64,000 nucleotides of DNA. It comes from Hyperoplus lanceolatus. Taxonomy: Eukaryota; Chordata; Actinopteri; Uranoscopiformes; Ammodytidae. The notes under the pieces are model-generated. The model saw only the letters and a list, made by a program, of their open reading frames with translations, was not told the origin of the DNA and made no database searches. This document shows positions 42,101-62,720 of the stretch, one piece after another. The translations under genes and the position numbers were made by a program. Every line of letters starts with the position of its first letter. Positions within the stretch are counted from its first letter, which is position 1. The DNA is taken from positions 17,721,501-17,785,500 of the forward strand of contig CM049407.1 of NCBI GenBank assembly GCA_026929865.2, in the 5' to 3' direction.

Positions 42101-45100
42101 GAAGAGCCATCCATTTGACTCATCCTGTAAAGAAGGGAGACACAAGGAATAAGATATAAGCACATTTAAGCTCAAAAAACTGTGTTTTGCCTTTCAAAGT
42201 AAAATTTCCATGATCAAGGTTTTTTGATTATTGTGTCTGAACAATTATAGACACGTTTGAAAACATTTGACACATGTTTTAGTGCTTTGGTATGCTACAC
42301 TTTGAGTCTATATAGTTAGCACAATGTCAACCCTAAATTGCTGCATCATGCCTATTATCCAAAATTCTGGGGATGGGGTGATTTGTGCGCAAGGGCCTGG
42401 GTGAGTTATAAGTAAGTAAGTAAGTAAAATGTATTTATAAAAGCACATTTATGACAGTTTGCACTGTCCAAAGTGCTGTACATAGTGCATTCAGTAGGTA
42501 AACAATGAAGGTAAAATAACAATAACCAAAATAAAAGACGTAAAGCCCATACATCCACATAAACACAGATAGTAGTGCAGAGGTAAGTAAGTAGTGCAGA
42601 GGTTAATGGGGAGGAAACACCAGGGTGTACATATGGGTTTTGAGCCTTGATTTAAAGGCAGAAATGTAGGGGGAATCACATTTGTCAGGTGGCAGTTGGT
42701 TCCACAAGCACGGAGCAACTAGTGCAAAGTACATTTCTGAGAGTTGTGCCAGTGGCATGGCTGTATACGCTGGTCACCAAAAGAAAGTGATTGTCTACAG
42801 TAGCTCAGAAGAGAGTGACATCTTAATTCCACTTAACGACACCACTGATGAGAGTTCAGATGGCCAGAAAGATGATGATGGTGACTTTGTCATTGTGACA
42901 CAATGACGCACAAATCACCCCACTACGTGGGGTGATTTGTGCGTCAAGACAACTTTTTTTCCGAAAGCTATATTTCTTAAACAGTTTATTCCAGATCCAA
43001 AGTTTTTATTGCCAGGGATGCACAACATCCTGAAATATATGTACATATTTGAGTTGGAGACATAACTGTCAAGGCCTCACTTTAAAATCACTTTGAGTAA
43101 AAAGTTGCACAAATCACCCCACCTTCCCCTATATATATATATATTTTTTAGGTTTTTTTTTTCCCACATATTCATTCACGCCCCCCTGCCATAACCCCAC
43201 ATAGCCCCACAGTTTGAAAACCACTGCTTTAAACATTATATGTTAACATTGTAACAAAAAATATGTATTTATTTTTTTCATTAACAATATCTGACGTAGT
43301 AGGGAAGTAGTGATCATGCATGGCAACTTTGTTTCACATCAGATTCTGTGTTACCTATAAAAATTGTGTTCGTTTATGAAACTCTCATCAAGGCACCCGA
43401 TTTTATTGCCATATGTGGCAAATATTGGGCACAATGTGCTTATTATTGAGAGACATATATTTATTTTTTTGCAGACATTGTCGATGGCAATCTGAAATCT
43501 GTAATGAGGATCATTCTGGCGCTGGCTGCCCATTTCAAGCCCTCGGCCAATCATAGGGCGTCTTCCGGAAGTGGAAGGTGTTTGACAAGAGGCTCTGCCG
43601 GCCACAATCCTCACTCCACTGTTGCCCTAGCACAAGATGCCGTCGCTGCACTGGCTTCAGCACGACTCGATGCCTCACAGCCTGCACGTACCACACGCAT
43701 CCACAGGTAAGCTGGCCTCAGTATCCCTAAACACTTCCCCTTTCTAAAAACACGTTGTCAATATATTTCTGTTATCGCGGTCTTTGCTGTCCTCTAGTGG
43801 ACTAACACAGATCCTCAAATAACCATCCTCCAGACTGCTGAAAAACTTTGTCTCCAAACATTTGTTATCAAAACAGAATTCCAGTTCTTATTCATGAATA
43901 CTTTAGATAACCTCTGCTATGTGTGTTGTGTCTCAGTGGCTGGGGGCTGGATGCGGAAAAGAGTGTGTGTGTTCGTGCTCTGGTTGAGCAGTATGAAAGA
44001 GGACCTCCGGATGAGCAGGACGATCCTCTGGCCAGCAGGTAATCTGCTTTTACATAAGCTCAATTTGTGCATTGTAATTAAATTAAAATTAAAGTACAAC
44101 TCTCCTGCAACACTCACAGGTTGGAATATCTTTCATGCTTCGTACACTCAGTATAAAATGACTCTTCACAACATGAGCCGTCTTGTTTTGAAGTGTCATT
44201 TCAGAATGATGAGGGGCTGTGATACTGTACAACAAAAACAATCAAACCTGAAACCTTACTGAAAAGCATGTTGCTTGCCTAAATCCATTAATGCGGTTGC
44301 TGTAGCTTAATGGCCCAACGACAACTGGTTGACACATTACCATTACAAAAGTTGGAATCACCTGATAAATTACTGTTTTTTTTCCTTCAATAATGGCTAC
44401 TTTAACACAACATAAAACATATTAGTATATTACAACATATGTATTATTTACATCTGAAAGGGTTTTTACCCCAAAGGAAGAACTATTCAATTATTAAAAT
44501 TGTATTTAGTCAACGGTCATGCAGGAGGGAGAAGGCTGTACCTAACCTTTTTTTAACTCGAACAATCTTCAATGGTATATTTGTTTTAAGTTCAGAAATG
44601 CGTAATTATCCCTCGATCATTACTGAACCACAACAGTGCTTCTAATCGGGCTCTAAATATTTGGCAACCAGTTTTGCTTTGGACCCTTTGCAGTCCTAAA
44701 TAGGTATGTACAGTGATGTGTCACTCCATAGTATGTTCAGCTGATATTCTTTCATCCAGCTCCATCAGTGCTAAACCTAGACTCACCTTCAGGTTCTATT
44801 TTGGAGTTTTAAAGAAAAGCTTAACTGAAGCAACACGCCTGTTACATTCAGCTTTGCCTATTCATATCTGCACGTTTTAAAGATAATCTTTTGGCATTTT
44901 TATGCTTTATTGGATAGTTTGGCGAGACAGAGGTGAAAGGTGAATGACATGCAGAGAACGACCACAGGCCAGATTTGAGTCTGTGGTCTGATGCTTCTGG
45001 GAACTGAGCCTCCATGGGCGGGCGCTCTTGCCAATACACCACGAGTGCCCCACATCTGAACATATTTGAATGCTTAGCTTCCAATTTATTATTTACTAAA

Positions 45101-45575
45101 TTGAACTGTTCCACAGTCTGTCCATGTCTCTTTTCTGTCCTTTCAATTGTCAGTTTAACAGCTTTTCTTTCTCATGTACAAAACACAACTTCTTTTTGCA
45201 AACCCTTTGGACAAAGTTAATCTGTTCTAAAAGAGAAAATTCTACAACCTAAAAGCATGAAAGACCAATCACAAATACTAAGTAGTCCTCTCAGCAATCT
45301 GACTGACAAAGCAAACTTTTGTGGCAGGTGAATCAAAACTGTTGAAAATTAGTGTAAATGTTATTGGACTTTCTATACGTACATCTTGTTACAAAAATGT
45401 CTCAGTGTATTTCTATAACTGTGCAACTCAAACCCCTTTAGATTTGCCGCAAGTTATGTAAGTTCTTAAAAATAACTTTGGGAAACAGTAGACCACATTT
45501 TTCTTTGGTTGTTAGTCTTCCGGCAAAGCATATGACTTTGTTTTTAACGATCAAAACATCACCCTATCACCCTGG

Positions 45576-45650
<75 letters not shown>

Positions 45651-45808
45651 GGGGGGAGGGGTAGTTTATAGGCGTCTTTACAAAACACAGGCACATGATA
45701 GAAAAAAAAGAAATGATCAGTCTTTATCCTCTCCAATCACATGTCATGTTATTCTCTGTTGTGACCTTTCACAGTCATGGATTGTGTGTGTTTCAATGTG
45801 AGTACAGA

Positions 45809-45868
<60 letters not shown>

Positions 45869-48546
45869 TGAAAGAGAGATGGTGTGTCTGTGTATGCGCG
45901 CAAACATTTAGAAGGGTAGGAAAAGTGCATGCATTGATTATTTGAAGAACACTGATGTGGTTTTAGTTTGGAAAAAAACTGTTATTCAACAGAGCTATAT
46001 CGAGTTGATGCTGCTATCACATATTATGTAGCTTTACTTTATTAAGTCAGAGATGCTAAGCGGTTTCTCGTTTGCCATGGTAGCCGGCTGCAGGGCGAGG
46101 GGCGGGCTGTGTCAGAGTGAGGAGAATCACGCACTGTCATGAGTCTTTGGAGATGAGAACGATATACGGGGTGGAACTTAGACTCCTTGGAAGTCTTGTG
46201 CACACTTTGAACTACCTGTAACCCGCTATGGGGGGGACGCTGATTAAATGGTAAGACTAGACACTGTGAAGCAGTGTGGTTGTGGATTCCTGCGCAAATG
46301 TGTGTGTTTGAGTTTATGCTGCCTGTATGTTTAGTCTGTATGCACCGAGCAGTTTTTTCAAGTGCTTTGGATATCTTAGGCATGCAAGGATTAAGGGCTT
46401 CTCTTTGCAAGTTAGGATTTGAGAAAATATCATGTCACTTTCATGTGTTGCTTTGTTCTGTCGGTCCCCCTTTCCTGTCTTCAAACCCGTCCGTCCAAAT
46501 ATATGACTCAGAATTTAGACAAAAGCATCACCAGCTGCCATGGTTTCTGTGTGTTTAACAGCATCTACTAAAAGAGTAATTGAATGAAAAAAATTCATTT
46601 TGATTTTGGTGTATGTATTTAGAGTGACAGTTTAACTTTCATGACATAATTACAAACTAAGATGTAAACCCTGCCAGTTCAAAGTGTATGAAATATGTAA
46701 TAAATCTAAAAGCACAAAGTGTGCTTTATTTACAAGATGTGTTTGACTGAGAGGTGTTAACTTGCATAAATAAATCTGATTTTGATAAAACTTTGCTCTG
46801 TCCTCCCTCAAGCCTCAGCTCCGTCAGTCCTCTGTCATCTCCGAGAGCCCCGCCCAGCAGCCAATCCGACAGACAGCTGGAAGACCCCCTACAACGGGAC
46901 AGCAGTGGTGAGTTCTGTCCCTCCATCAAACCGCTATTGATTGTAAATTGTTAACCTTCTGATTTATGTTTTGGTTTTGCGGGACCCTGTGTCACATGTG
47001 TGTATCTAGCAGAGTTATCTCATGCTGTTGGGGAGACGGTGTTGGACGATTCTGTTAGCGAATGTTTGGAGAAGGAGGTGCAGGAGACACGGAAAATGGT
47101 GTCCGCTCTACAGGTAAATGCATATTGATTTTGATCCCATAAAAATAGTGTTGTCCTTTTCAGAATAAAACCATTTTGTTTTGGTAACTTCGATATTGAA
47201 GATTGAAGTGCTGATTGTAAATTATGTTTATAGCCGCTGCTATAAAAATCATTTGCATATCAATTTATTTATTTTTTTTGCTGCATGTGGAGCCTGTGTC
47301 ATATCCGCACATCGCCCACGCTCCCAACGGGTGGACACTCGCGCAGCTTACCACCAGGAATGTCTGCTGACAGTTCTACAGCTCAGGATTTTAAGCCATG
47401 AATTGATGAACTTGCATCAAAGAAAAGATGTCACTTTTCTAAAGGGCTTTAAATAGGCCAATCTATGTGGCTAGATAGCATGCTAATATTGATGTTTGAT
47501 TATGTCAAGTGTCTAAGGATAACCACCTATAATTTGTACCCCAAATGTTGAAACAAAACCTAGCCTATATGCCCTGTATGCAGGTTGTTTTACAATATAT
47601 TCATAGGTTTGTTGTTTTTACTTTTTGGATTAAAAAGAAGGCATGTCGGTAAACTACATGTCTGGCCCTTAGTGTGATTATCATATCGTAGAGTGGCCCT
47701 TTGTGAAAATGAGTTTGACACCCTTGGTGTAATTGATATTTCCTATTCAAACGACATCACTGCAGCACATATTCTTATAGTCCATGTTGTGGCCCAAATA
47801 AATGTTCATAGCTTGACTGCTGTGCGTTAAAGGGGTGATGAATGCAATCTTAATAAGAGAATAAATCCAGGCGAACCAAAACATCTCAAAAATAGCTTTG
47901 GGGCTAGGGTTAATAGGGTTAAACTTGTTTAAGATTCAGCATCAATTATCTTATCTATAGTAATACACAAGACTCCTTGAATGGGATTTAAATGCATATT
48001 CTCCTCTCAAAGTGCACCAAATTTATGCATTCAAATTTAAAGGGTACAAAAAACCTTCGGCTGGGGGGGCATGCCCCCGGAACCCCCTACAGGGTTCGGG
48101 GACCACGCCACCGCTGCTGAAAAAAATCCTTCGGGAAACACTGAATGCTAGTTAATAAACCCCCAAATATATGTATTCAATGCACATTTAAAATTCTAGC
48201 CTAAAACAGCCTGAGTTGAAATTCAATATTTTAAGCAACTAAATGCTGTGGTTATTATACAGCATGCACGCACCCAAAAAACATCAGACCACCTTAGAGG
48301 CACCTGCTTTAACTCGCCAGAGCTTTCTGAACAAAGCGACTCGACAAATACAACTTGGCAACAAAATGCTGACATTGTTGTACTCTTTGTGTTTTTAAGG
48401 CCCTGTTACTGGATGGCTCGCTGCCTGTGGATGGACAAGACACGTCTTTGACTTTGGACCAAGGAAGCACTGAGCAGCAACTGGTAGTGATACATTTTAT
48501 TTTTAGATTTTCTTCTCCCGTTCTCGTCTTATTCTGTTTTCTCTCT

Positions 48547-48585
<39 letters not shown>

Positions 48586-48594
48586 CTCTCTCCT

Positions 48595-48643
<49 letters not shown>

Positions 48644-48706
48644 CACACACTTCTTTGCTGTTTCACCAACTCTTTGTACTCAACAGAGATCAAATTACTT
48701 TTCTTC

Positions 48707-48767
<61 letters not shown>

Positions 48768-51266
48768 TTCAGTCAGAGGGTGACACGGGTATCAGTTTCT
48801 TTCTCGCAAACATCTCTTTTTTTCTTCTTCTTACCAGGTAGTCATTCGCAGTCGACTGGATCAGAGTATGGAAGAGACTCGATACTTGAAGGTAAAACAT
48901 TTGTTTTCTTTTTAAACTGTCAGTACGTTCTATTCTTTTTTCTTTACTACTGGGAGAATACAGTTGTGGACTGCACACTGTGATTAATATTTAATTCAGA
49001 CTGCGTTTGCTGTTTGCTTTAGAGGGAACTGTTGCGCTGTAAACAGGAGATGCGAAACCTACAGGGAGTCAAGGTAAGAAAGTAACAAAGCCAGGGCTTG
49101 TGGTTACATATCGTATTACTTTGGTTCAATATAATTGTAGTTGTATTATGTTAAAGTTGCTGGCTACGCTACTGACTTTCTTGCTGGTTTGTAAATGTGC
49201 AGGACGCACAGCAGCAGAGGCTGTGCACTCAGGAGGCATCCATACTGCAGATGAAGCAGGAGCTTCTCAGAGCCGGCATGACCAAGGATGAACTCAACAA
49301 CCAGAACGTACGAAATAATCTCACATCAAGTCTGTTTCCATTGAAGTGTTTATTTTTAATAAGTGTGTATTGCATACTCCCCGCTATGAAAAATTTGTTA
49401 CAGGCAGAGCTACAGTGGAAGCTGGAGGAATGTAACAGGCTGTGGGGCGAATGCAAGGTGAGGTTTGCTGTGACTTAGTTAAATTGTCCTGACTTTATGT
49501 CACACAAAGTCTGTTGACTGACTTTTTACTTGATAATAAACCTCACTTTTTTCTCTTTTTCTTTGGTTGGCTTGGTGCAGAGGGAGATCGGACAGAAGGA
49601 AAGACTGCTGCAGCAGCTCAAAAACAAGCTTGAAGAAAGCCACAAGAAGCAGGTACTGTATATTAGCCAGTTTTTAGGAAAGGTTAAACCACAAACTACA
49701 AAATGTTCTTTCCAGCTCAATCCTATGTCTAAGAAAATCTATCACCAAAAGTTGATCATTTACTCACTTTTTTTTAAAATGCCTGCTTCGCTTTTCTTCA
49801 TGGAGAAATGTATTGTTAATCTTCCATTGATGCAGGAGACTATGCTAAAATTACCTTCTTCACTTATAAAAAAATTGGTCACTTAGGGACGAACTGGATA
49901 TATTTTACATATTATGATCTAGCAGGTTTTTAGTGAATTGCAAAGAGACTTGGGGCATAAAAACAGCATGCTGTACATGAAAACAGCATGCTGCAGATAG
50001 TAGCTACTGTGTCTTTAATGCAAAACTCAAAACAGTTACTCACTCCCATTATACTTTTTTTTGTTGTCAGATTCACACAGAAAACAATGGATACTCTTAC
50101 TCTGGAAATCCAGTTTCCTCTATGTCAGGCGTAAGTATTGTTCCTATAGATGAGCCTGTTCAATCACTGGGCCTTTTCATATTTTTTTTCTACATGTTAA
50201 GGCGCAAAAGAATGCATTGCACAGCTATGCCCTGGTATTCTCTTGTAGTACTTAGGTTACATACCATAATTTGACAACGTGAAACACTAGAACCTCTTAC
50301 TTTCAAGAATGTTAAATTGAAGAAATGCTTGTTTTATGACAATTATGAGGTTTAAATTACCTGGAAGACAAATTCCTTCCAGATATAGTATGAGTAGGAC
50401 CTAACATAGGACAGAACATGCTTAACATACACAAAGATAACACTAGCTGTACTCCATAAAAAGAGCTTCTTGTGTTTGACAGGGTTTTTGTGTTTGTCCT
50501 CTGTTAGCAGGCAGAGGAGGTTCAGCTGCTCAGAGACGCACTGAGGAGTTTGAGGAACAACTTCAGAGACCACGACCCACAGCACCATACACTGGACACC
50601 CTGGAGCAGGGCATAGTGTCACTCATCGACAGACTGTCTGTTCTGCATACACCCAGGGTACAATTCTTACTGTCCATCAAACTAATTATTCTGCCAGAAA
50701 AACTTATATTTTCAATAAGTGAACAACATAAAAGGAACACCTTTCATACTCTTTTTGTGGGTCAGCAGCCAAAGCCACATGGTGTCATGTAAACTCATAG
50801 TGGCTGCTGGGTTATTAAAATCAGACTTCAGGTGTAGACTTTGACTCATGTTAACTTAAAATATGAGATTTGAATTGATTGATGATTAAGCAGGAAATAC
50901 TATACAATAAAATGGAAACGTACCATACAATCTTCTCAGATACTGTTATTTTTGACAAAATGTAGAGATTTAAAATCATACCAGACTGTCAACATTCATC
51001 CATACACTGCAGGGAAGGGGGAAATCTCCAAGACTGAACGGTCAACACACAGACTCTGACACCTGGCCTTGCACAAGTACGTTTTTCCAACATACTGTAA
51101 CCACATAACCTACAACTTGATATCTACAGTCTGATTGTTCTAACTTTATTTCTATTTTTCCTTTACAGAGGTTGGTCAGCCCCATAGTGGTCCGTCAGGC
51201 TCCACTAAAATCCTATATTTTACTGGAAAATCTCCCACACCTTCCATGATCAATATACAGAAGAGG

Positions 51267-51330
<64 letters not shown>

Positions 51331-52047
51331 GTGTTTTCTTTCTTACATTTTTAAATATGTTGCAGTTTTTTTTATTGGCCTAAAAAGGAAAACATGGACA
51401 CATAGTCCATGGTTGTCAGCAAGCAGTGAAGTGATGCTGATTAACCTTACAAATGAATTTAGGCTAGCTGGCTTTAGGCAGATAATAGAATCAACAACAA
51501 ATATGAAATGTGACAAGGCGTCAAGATGGGTAAGTCTCTCTGTACACATATGCACAGGCTGGGTGAGGTGACTCTCAAGGATGTGAAGGCAGCTGTGGAT
51601 CGAGAGGGAAACTACAAGTACCACTTCAAAGCCCTGGACCCTGAGTTTGGCACTGTGAAAGAAGAGGTAAGATAATGCTGGGGAATAATGCTGGGGAAAG
51701 GCCATAAATAGTTAATAGGACAGTAAACTTGGAGCACACTGGTCAGAAAGCAAACTGTGTGGTTTTTATGGTAATAGTTACTGTTCTTAATAAACTGAAT
51801 ACCTACAAGTGTGGGTACTAAGCTGTTTAGTTCCATACACTGAAAAAAGGGGGAAGAAATCCATCCTTACTTCGTGCAAAAATGAATTCCAACATACATG
51901 TGGTATGCAAGTATAATAAATAGTTATACGTTAAGATGAAATTTCCTTATTGTCAATGTGCAGGTATTCCAGGATGGCGCAATCATTCCAGGCTGGGAAG
52001 GAAAAATCGTTGCCTGGGTAGAAGAGGACAACGGTGAAGAGAGGTAA
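39125..52047 (+). CDS. dixdc1: DIX domain-containing protein 1 (Ccd1)
   Basis: Wnt-pathway protein that binds Dishevelled and Axin through its DIX domain and actin through a CH domain. Nineteen exons keep phase and give about 610 codons (the human long form is somewhat longer): 39125-39187, 39916-40045, 40482-40607, 43475-43706, 43937-44038, 46813-46907, 47010-47113, 48400-48483, 48838-48891, 49023-49073, 49203-49307, 49404-49457, 49581-49652, 50071-50130, 50511-50657, 51013-51076, 51169-51265, 51558-51666, 51964-52047. The CH domain is in exons 2-4 ([35 protein letters not shown]). Exons 7-15 are coiled coil ([29 protein letters not shown]). The DIX domain fills exons 17-19 ([48 protein letters not shown]). 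The ATG at 39125 gives [13 protein letters not shown], matching the vertebrate long isoform. Intron 3 has grown by nested transposons. Confidence 0.96.
41128..41678. mobile_element. nested TAGCCTGG...CCAGGCTA element, second copy
   Basis: Same termini as 9401-10014. Flanked by TGAATCTGG at 41119-41127 and 41679-41687, again nine bases. No coding sequence. Confidence 0.82.
42006..43129. mobile_element. TA-target (pogo/mariner-like) element with transposase remnant
   Basis: Inverted termini GGGGAAGGTGGGGTGATTTG at both ends, flanked by TA. Further GGGGTGATTTGTGC copies lie inside. The frame at 42750-42906 reads [18 protein letters not shown] then DGDFVIV, acidic and reminiscent of pogo-type transposase C-termini. 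An L2 tail is inserted at about 42410-42760. The superfamily is an inference from the TA target. Confidence 0.68.
42410..42760 (-). mobile_element. L2-type LINE 3' fragment
   Basis: Read on the minus strand it encodes [20 protein letters not shown], the typical C-terminus of L2 ORF2. A GTACAGCACTTTGG-like 3' tail follows and ends in (TTAC)n. Confidence 0.78.
44876..45052 (-). mobile_element. old tRNA-derived SINE copy
   Basis: It resembles the SINE at 52823-53010 over its length: AAGATAATCTTTTGGC, GAATGACATGCAGAGAACGA, then a degenerate tRNA-like head ending GAGTGCCCC. It lies in dixdc1 intron 5. Confidence 0.72.
45577..45649. repeat. (TG)n microsatellite
   Basis: About 36 TG units in dixdc1 intron 5. 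Confidence 0.97.
45812..45866. repeat. (TG)n microsatellite
   Basis: About 27 TG units, roughly 160 bp after the previous tract, upstream of the alternative dixdc1 exon. Confidence 0.97.
46228..46250 (+). CDS. dixdc1: alternative first coding exon of dixdc1 (short isoform without CH domain)
   Basis: An ATG in good context (CCGCTATGG) starts MGGTLIK and ends TG before the donor GTAAGA at 46251. Its phase (2) equals that of exon 5, so it joins exon 46813-46907 in frame to give MGGTLIKCLSSVSP. Mammalian DIXDC1 has a short isoform with, as I recall it, a very similar MGGT..KC start. A GC-box-like GGGCGGGC lies upstream at 46099-46107. The product would lack the actin-binding CH domain and keep coiled coil and DIX. 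Confidence 0.75.
47655..48142. mobile_element. hAT-like terminal fragments in dixdc1 intron 7
   Basis: Two right-end-like sequences are visible: GAGTTTGACACCCTTGG near 47710 and CTTCGGGAAACACTG near 48130. Their left ends were not found. The rest of intron 7 (47114-48399) shows no gene. Confidence 0.4.
48550..48639. repeat. (TC)n microsatellite
   Basis: About 90 bp of TC repeats with short interruptions in dixdc1 intron 8. Confidence 0.95.
48710..48766. repeat. (TG)n microsatellite
   Basis: About 28 TG units shortly upstream of dixdc1 exon 48838-48891. Confidence 0.96.
51268..51324. repeat. (TG)n microsatellite
   Basis: TG repeats starting two bases after the donor of dixdc1 exon 51169-51265, so the splice donor GTTAGT runs straight into the repeat. 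Confidence 0.96.
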
Positions 52048-52822
52048 CAAAATGTGTTTATTCTGCCTCTCTCTCTTTTTATTTCTCTGAGTTTCAGTGA
52101 TGAGCAACGCATTTTCTTTTCTGTCTTAGGCCTTTGTAGGTTAAAGCTGAGGAGCCATGACCCCTTTGTGTTTTTGCTCTGATCCCAGAGGCACATCAAG
52201 ACTGTTCAGAACAGAGGCATAGCGGACACTTCTGAGATTCAAACTATTAACAACTAACTGTAAGACTTGTAAGCAGCAGAATTGGGTTGATTAGCTTGTA
52301 TTCAACCCTACTGTTTGCCCTACTTGCTCGGATAACAGTGCAAATCTGTCTAGAATATCGTAATGTATCGTAAGCCCAGTGCCTTACAAGGGAATGTTGT
52401 TTCCATCATGTTTTTATTGAACATTATATTGAATGAACTGTTTTTAGACTGTAGTTGAAGAGGTTTGTATTGAGGAATTTGAAAAATGTACGAAGTCATT
52501 TTTATGCGTTTAGTATGTCTTTGCATTCCCTGTGCAGCAATGTAGTATTTAAAACAAATACCACCAGGTTACATGTTAGAAATAGGTTTTGCCCATTGTT
52601 CTTTTTCCCAGGCAAATTTAATTCTTATCTGTGATTTTAATGTGAATATACAGTATTATCTACCATACCAAGAAGAAGGAAATACGTTCTGCGTTACACA
52701 AAAATCTCCACTTTTTTAATGCAGAAATGTACAAACAAACTTTGTACAAGATTGATTTTGTTTTAGTGCACAAGGTTTGGCTACATTCTGACCCACTGCA
52801 AATTCACTGACGAGATATCAGC

Positions 52823-53010
52823 TTTTTTTTTTTTTTAAGATATTCTTTTGGCATTTTTGTGTTTTACTGATAGTGTAGAGACAGAATTGAAATGGGGCAG
52901 AGAGGGGAGTGACATGCAGAGCACGACTGCGGGCTGGAATCGAACCCGGGTCCGCTGCTGGCCGAGGCCCATGGGGGGGACGCCCTACCAACTGAGCTAA
53001 GGGCGCCCCC
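52823..53010 (-). mobile_element. tRNA-derived SINE in the dixdc1 3' UTR
   Basis: On the minus strand it starts GGGGGCGCCCTTAGCTCAGT (a tRNA-like A box), has the B box GGGTTCGATTCC, and ends in an A-rich tail. It is flanked by the 10-bp duplication AGATATCAGC at 52813-52822 and 53011-53020. Confidence 0.9.
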
Positions 53011-53413
53011 AGATATCAGCTTTTATTGCTTTTACTTTGCTATGTATACGTTACATAGAACAACTATCAGTAAAAACCAGGTATTATTCTGGACATGTCT
53101 AAACTGAAAAGTCTATTGCTCAAATCTCTAGCAGTGAACAGAATTGATGCTGGAACTTGAAGTTCATGTAGAAATGCGGATAAACAGCTCTGTTATTTTG
53201 TTGACTTTATGGAATTGTTTTGTACATTTGAGTAACGTATTTTCACCATATCCTTATGTTTTTGAAGTTTATGTCTATTGTATTTGTTTAAAAAGAGATT
53301 CTGAGTTGATGATGCCTCTGCTCCTGACAATGAGCATCACAATGTGATTTGGACACCAGAGATTTAAAAGGAAACCTTTTATCCTGTTACAATGTACCAT
53401 TCCAGTATTTATG

Positions 53414-53563
<150 letters not shown>

Positions 53564-53940
53564 ACCCGTATGTTTGTGTGAGATATGGATGGACCCTTGA
53601 AATGTAAATGCCAGAAGAACAGTGGTTAGTTGTGTTACGATCTACGGACACGTGAAAGTGGCTATCACTCACACGTTTTACTTCACTCTGCTTCTATCTT
53701 CCCACCTGGGATCAATGTGTTTGCCTTCACTAACAAGCCAACAGAAATATACATCAGTCTACTTTTTAACTCATTTGAATGCCATAACTGCCAGTACTGT
53801 AAATAGTACAATTTGCTGGTGAGATGGTTATTTAGCTTTTTTTGTTTACTGAAGAAGGTTTTACAATGGAAACTGTCTGTTGATACAAAATAAAAATGTC
53901 CTTTGATGAATGTTAGAAATATGGATATTTTGAAATAAAA

Positions 53941-54896
53941 CCTGAGTTTTTAAAGAGATGTCATTGTTACTCTTCTTGTGGGGGTTGGGAGACAGTGTGG
54001 GGAAAACTACCCTTTAATAATAAATGGCTAATGATAGATAGTTTTACTCAATTTATATCTTTAAAAATTGTATAACCTGCCAGAAGTACCAGACTTTACC
54101 GACTCGTGCTGCCCAGCCAAACAAACTCCACTTAAAACTCACAGAACATAATCTGAAATTCTTGCTACTTTTACAATAATACCTGATATGTCATGCTGAT
54201 TTTGGAGAAATGTGATTAAAATGAAGGATAATGCATCTTTAGTATTTAATTTGATGGCTGCTGCATCCATTAACAAATGCTTTATTGGGTTTGAACCAAA
54301 AGTCCAAAGTCCCCCTAATGTTAAGTCACACATTTTTGAAGAAAACCAGCTGATATTCATGAATTTTCCCACATTCCCATATGAGAGTAGGTAGTATAGA
54401 CAGTATGGTTGATAGACAGCTACATTTATCTTGCACTGTATCTGTCCGTGGGTTATAAACGCTCAGTCTATGGTTATACAGTAGTCCTTTTACTGCCACC
54501 ATGTGGTTGCTGATGTAATTGCAGTCATATCCTTGCAGCTCTTCAATACAATAAGGTCGTTAGTTTGAACCATCAGGCTTTGCATAAAAGTTACAATTTA
54601 ATTTTATTTACTTTGATCAACTTTTAAAATGTATTTACGGCAGTGGATGTTTTTTTGATTGAATTAAAATGTGAAAGGACACGTTTTACGACACCACATT
54701 CGAGGCGACGGCAGGACGAGAAGTGCAGCCGTAAAGCGTTGTGTTTTGGACTGGAGGAGGTCATTAGAAAGTGAGGAGCAAGTACGGGACGGTTCTCAAG
54801 GAGCAGACAGATTCGGGGACAGTCTACCTCTGATGCCGGTGTGAGACATATACATTATTCAACAGCAGCTCCGTGTAGTGTTTCAACCGCTGCAAA
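53941..54896. other. dixdc1-dlat spacer and dlat 5' region
   Basis: No gene is seen. From about 54690 the sequence becomes CpG-rich (ATTCGAGGCGACGGCAGGAC) and probably holds the dlat promoter and 5' UTR before the ATG at 54897. No TATA box is obvious. Confidence 0.5.
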
Positions 54897-62319
<7,423 letters not shown>

Positions 62320-62687
62320 TTGGACTGTACTGCTGTTTAGACTGCAGCGAACACAGGCCCAGGCCTCTCACTGAAGAGATCCCATTGGTCTGAACCGGTC
62401 CGGATCCTCCTGTGATTAGCCAGCCTTCCACCAGGTCACTTCCAGTTTCCCTGAAGGGGAAAAGGCAGAACTCTAACAAAGGAAAACCTGCCTATATCCT
62501 TGTCTTTCCTGTCTGTCTTTCTCTGTTCTCGCTCTCTCTCTCTCTCTCTCACTCATATTCTATTTATTGAGGCCCCATTTTTAGGTATGAATTATCCTAG
62601 AATAGAAGGCGATATGTGGTTAAAACATTAAAAATGTTTTACAAAGGGAAGTGTTACATGTCCAACCAGCAAGCAAACAAAACTAGT

Positions 62688-62720
<33 letters not shown>

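Larger units (their letters stand above)
40679..43226. mobile_element. hAT-like element in dixdc1 intron 3, with nested insertions
   Basis: Ends CAGGGGTTTTCAAA and TTTGAAAACCACTG with the exact 8-bp duplication CTTTAAAC at 40671-40678 and 43227-43234. It hosts the elements at 41128-41678 and 42006-43129. A CAGTGTTTT...CCGGGGG fragment near 40984 may be another old terminus. Confidence 0.88.

Noticed and set aside
45551..45736. His-Thr and Cys-Val repeat proteins at TG tracts (also 3232, 48714, 53349)
   Set aside because: These are translations of dinucleotide repeats with no splice or start context.
52941..53010. Functional tRNA gene on the minus strand
   Set aside because: The tRNA-like sequence is the head of a SINE with an A-rich tail and flanking target duplication, and its anticodon arm does not fold cleanly.
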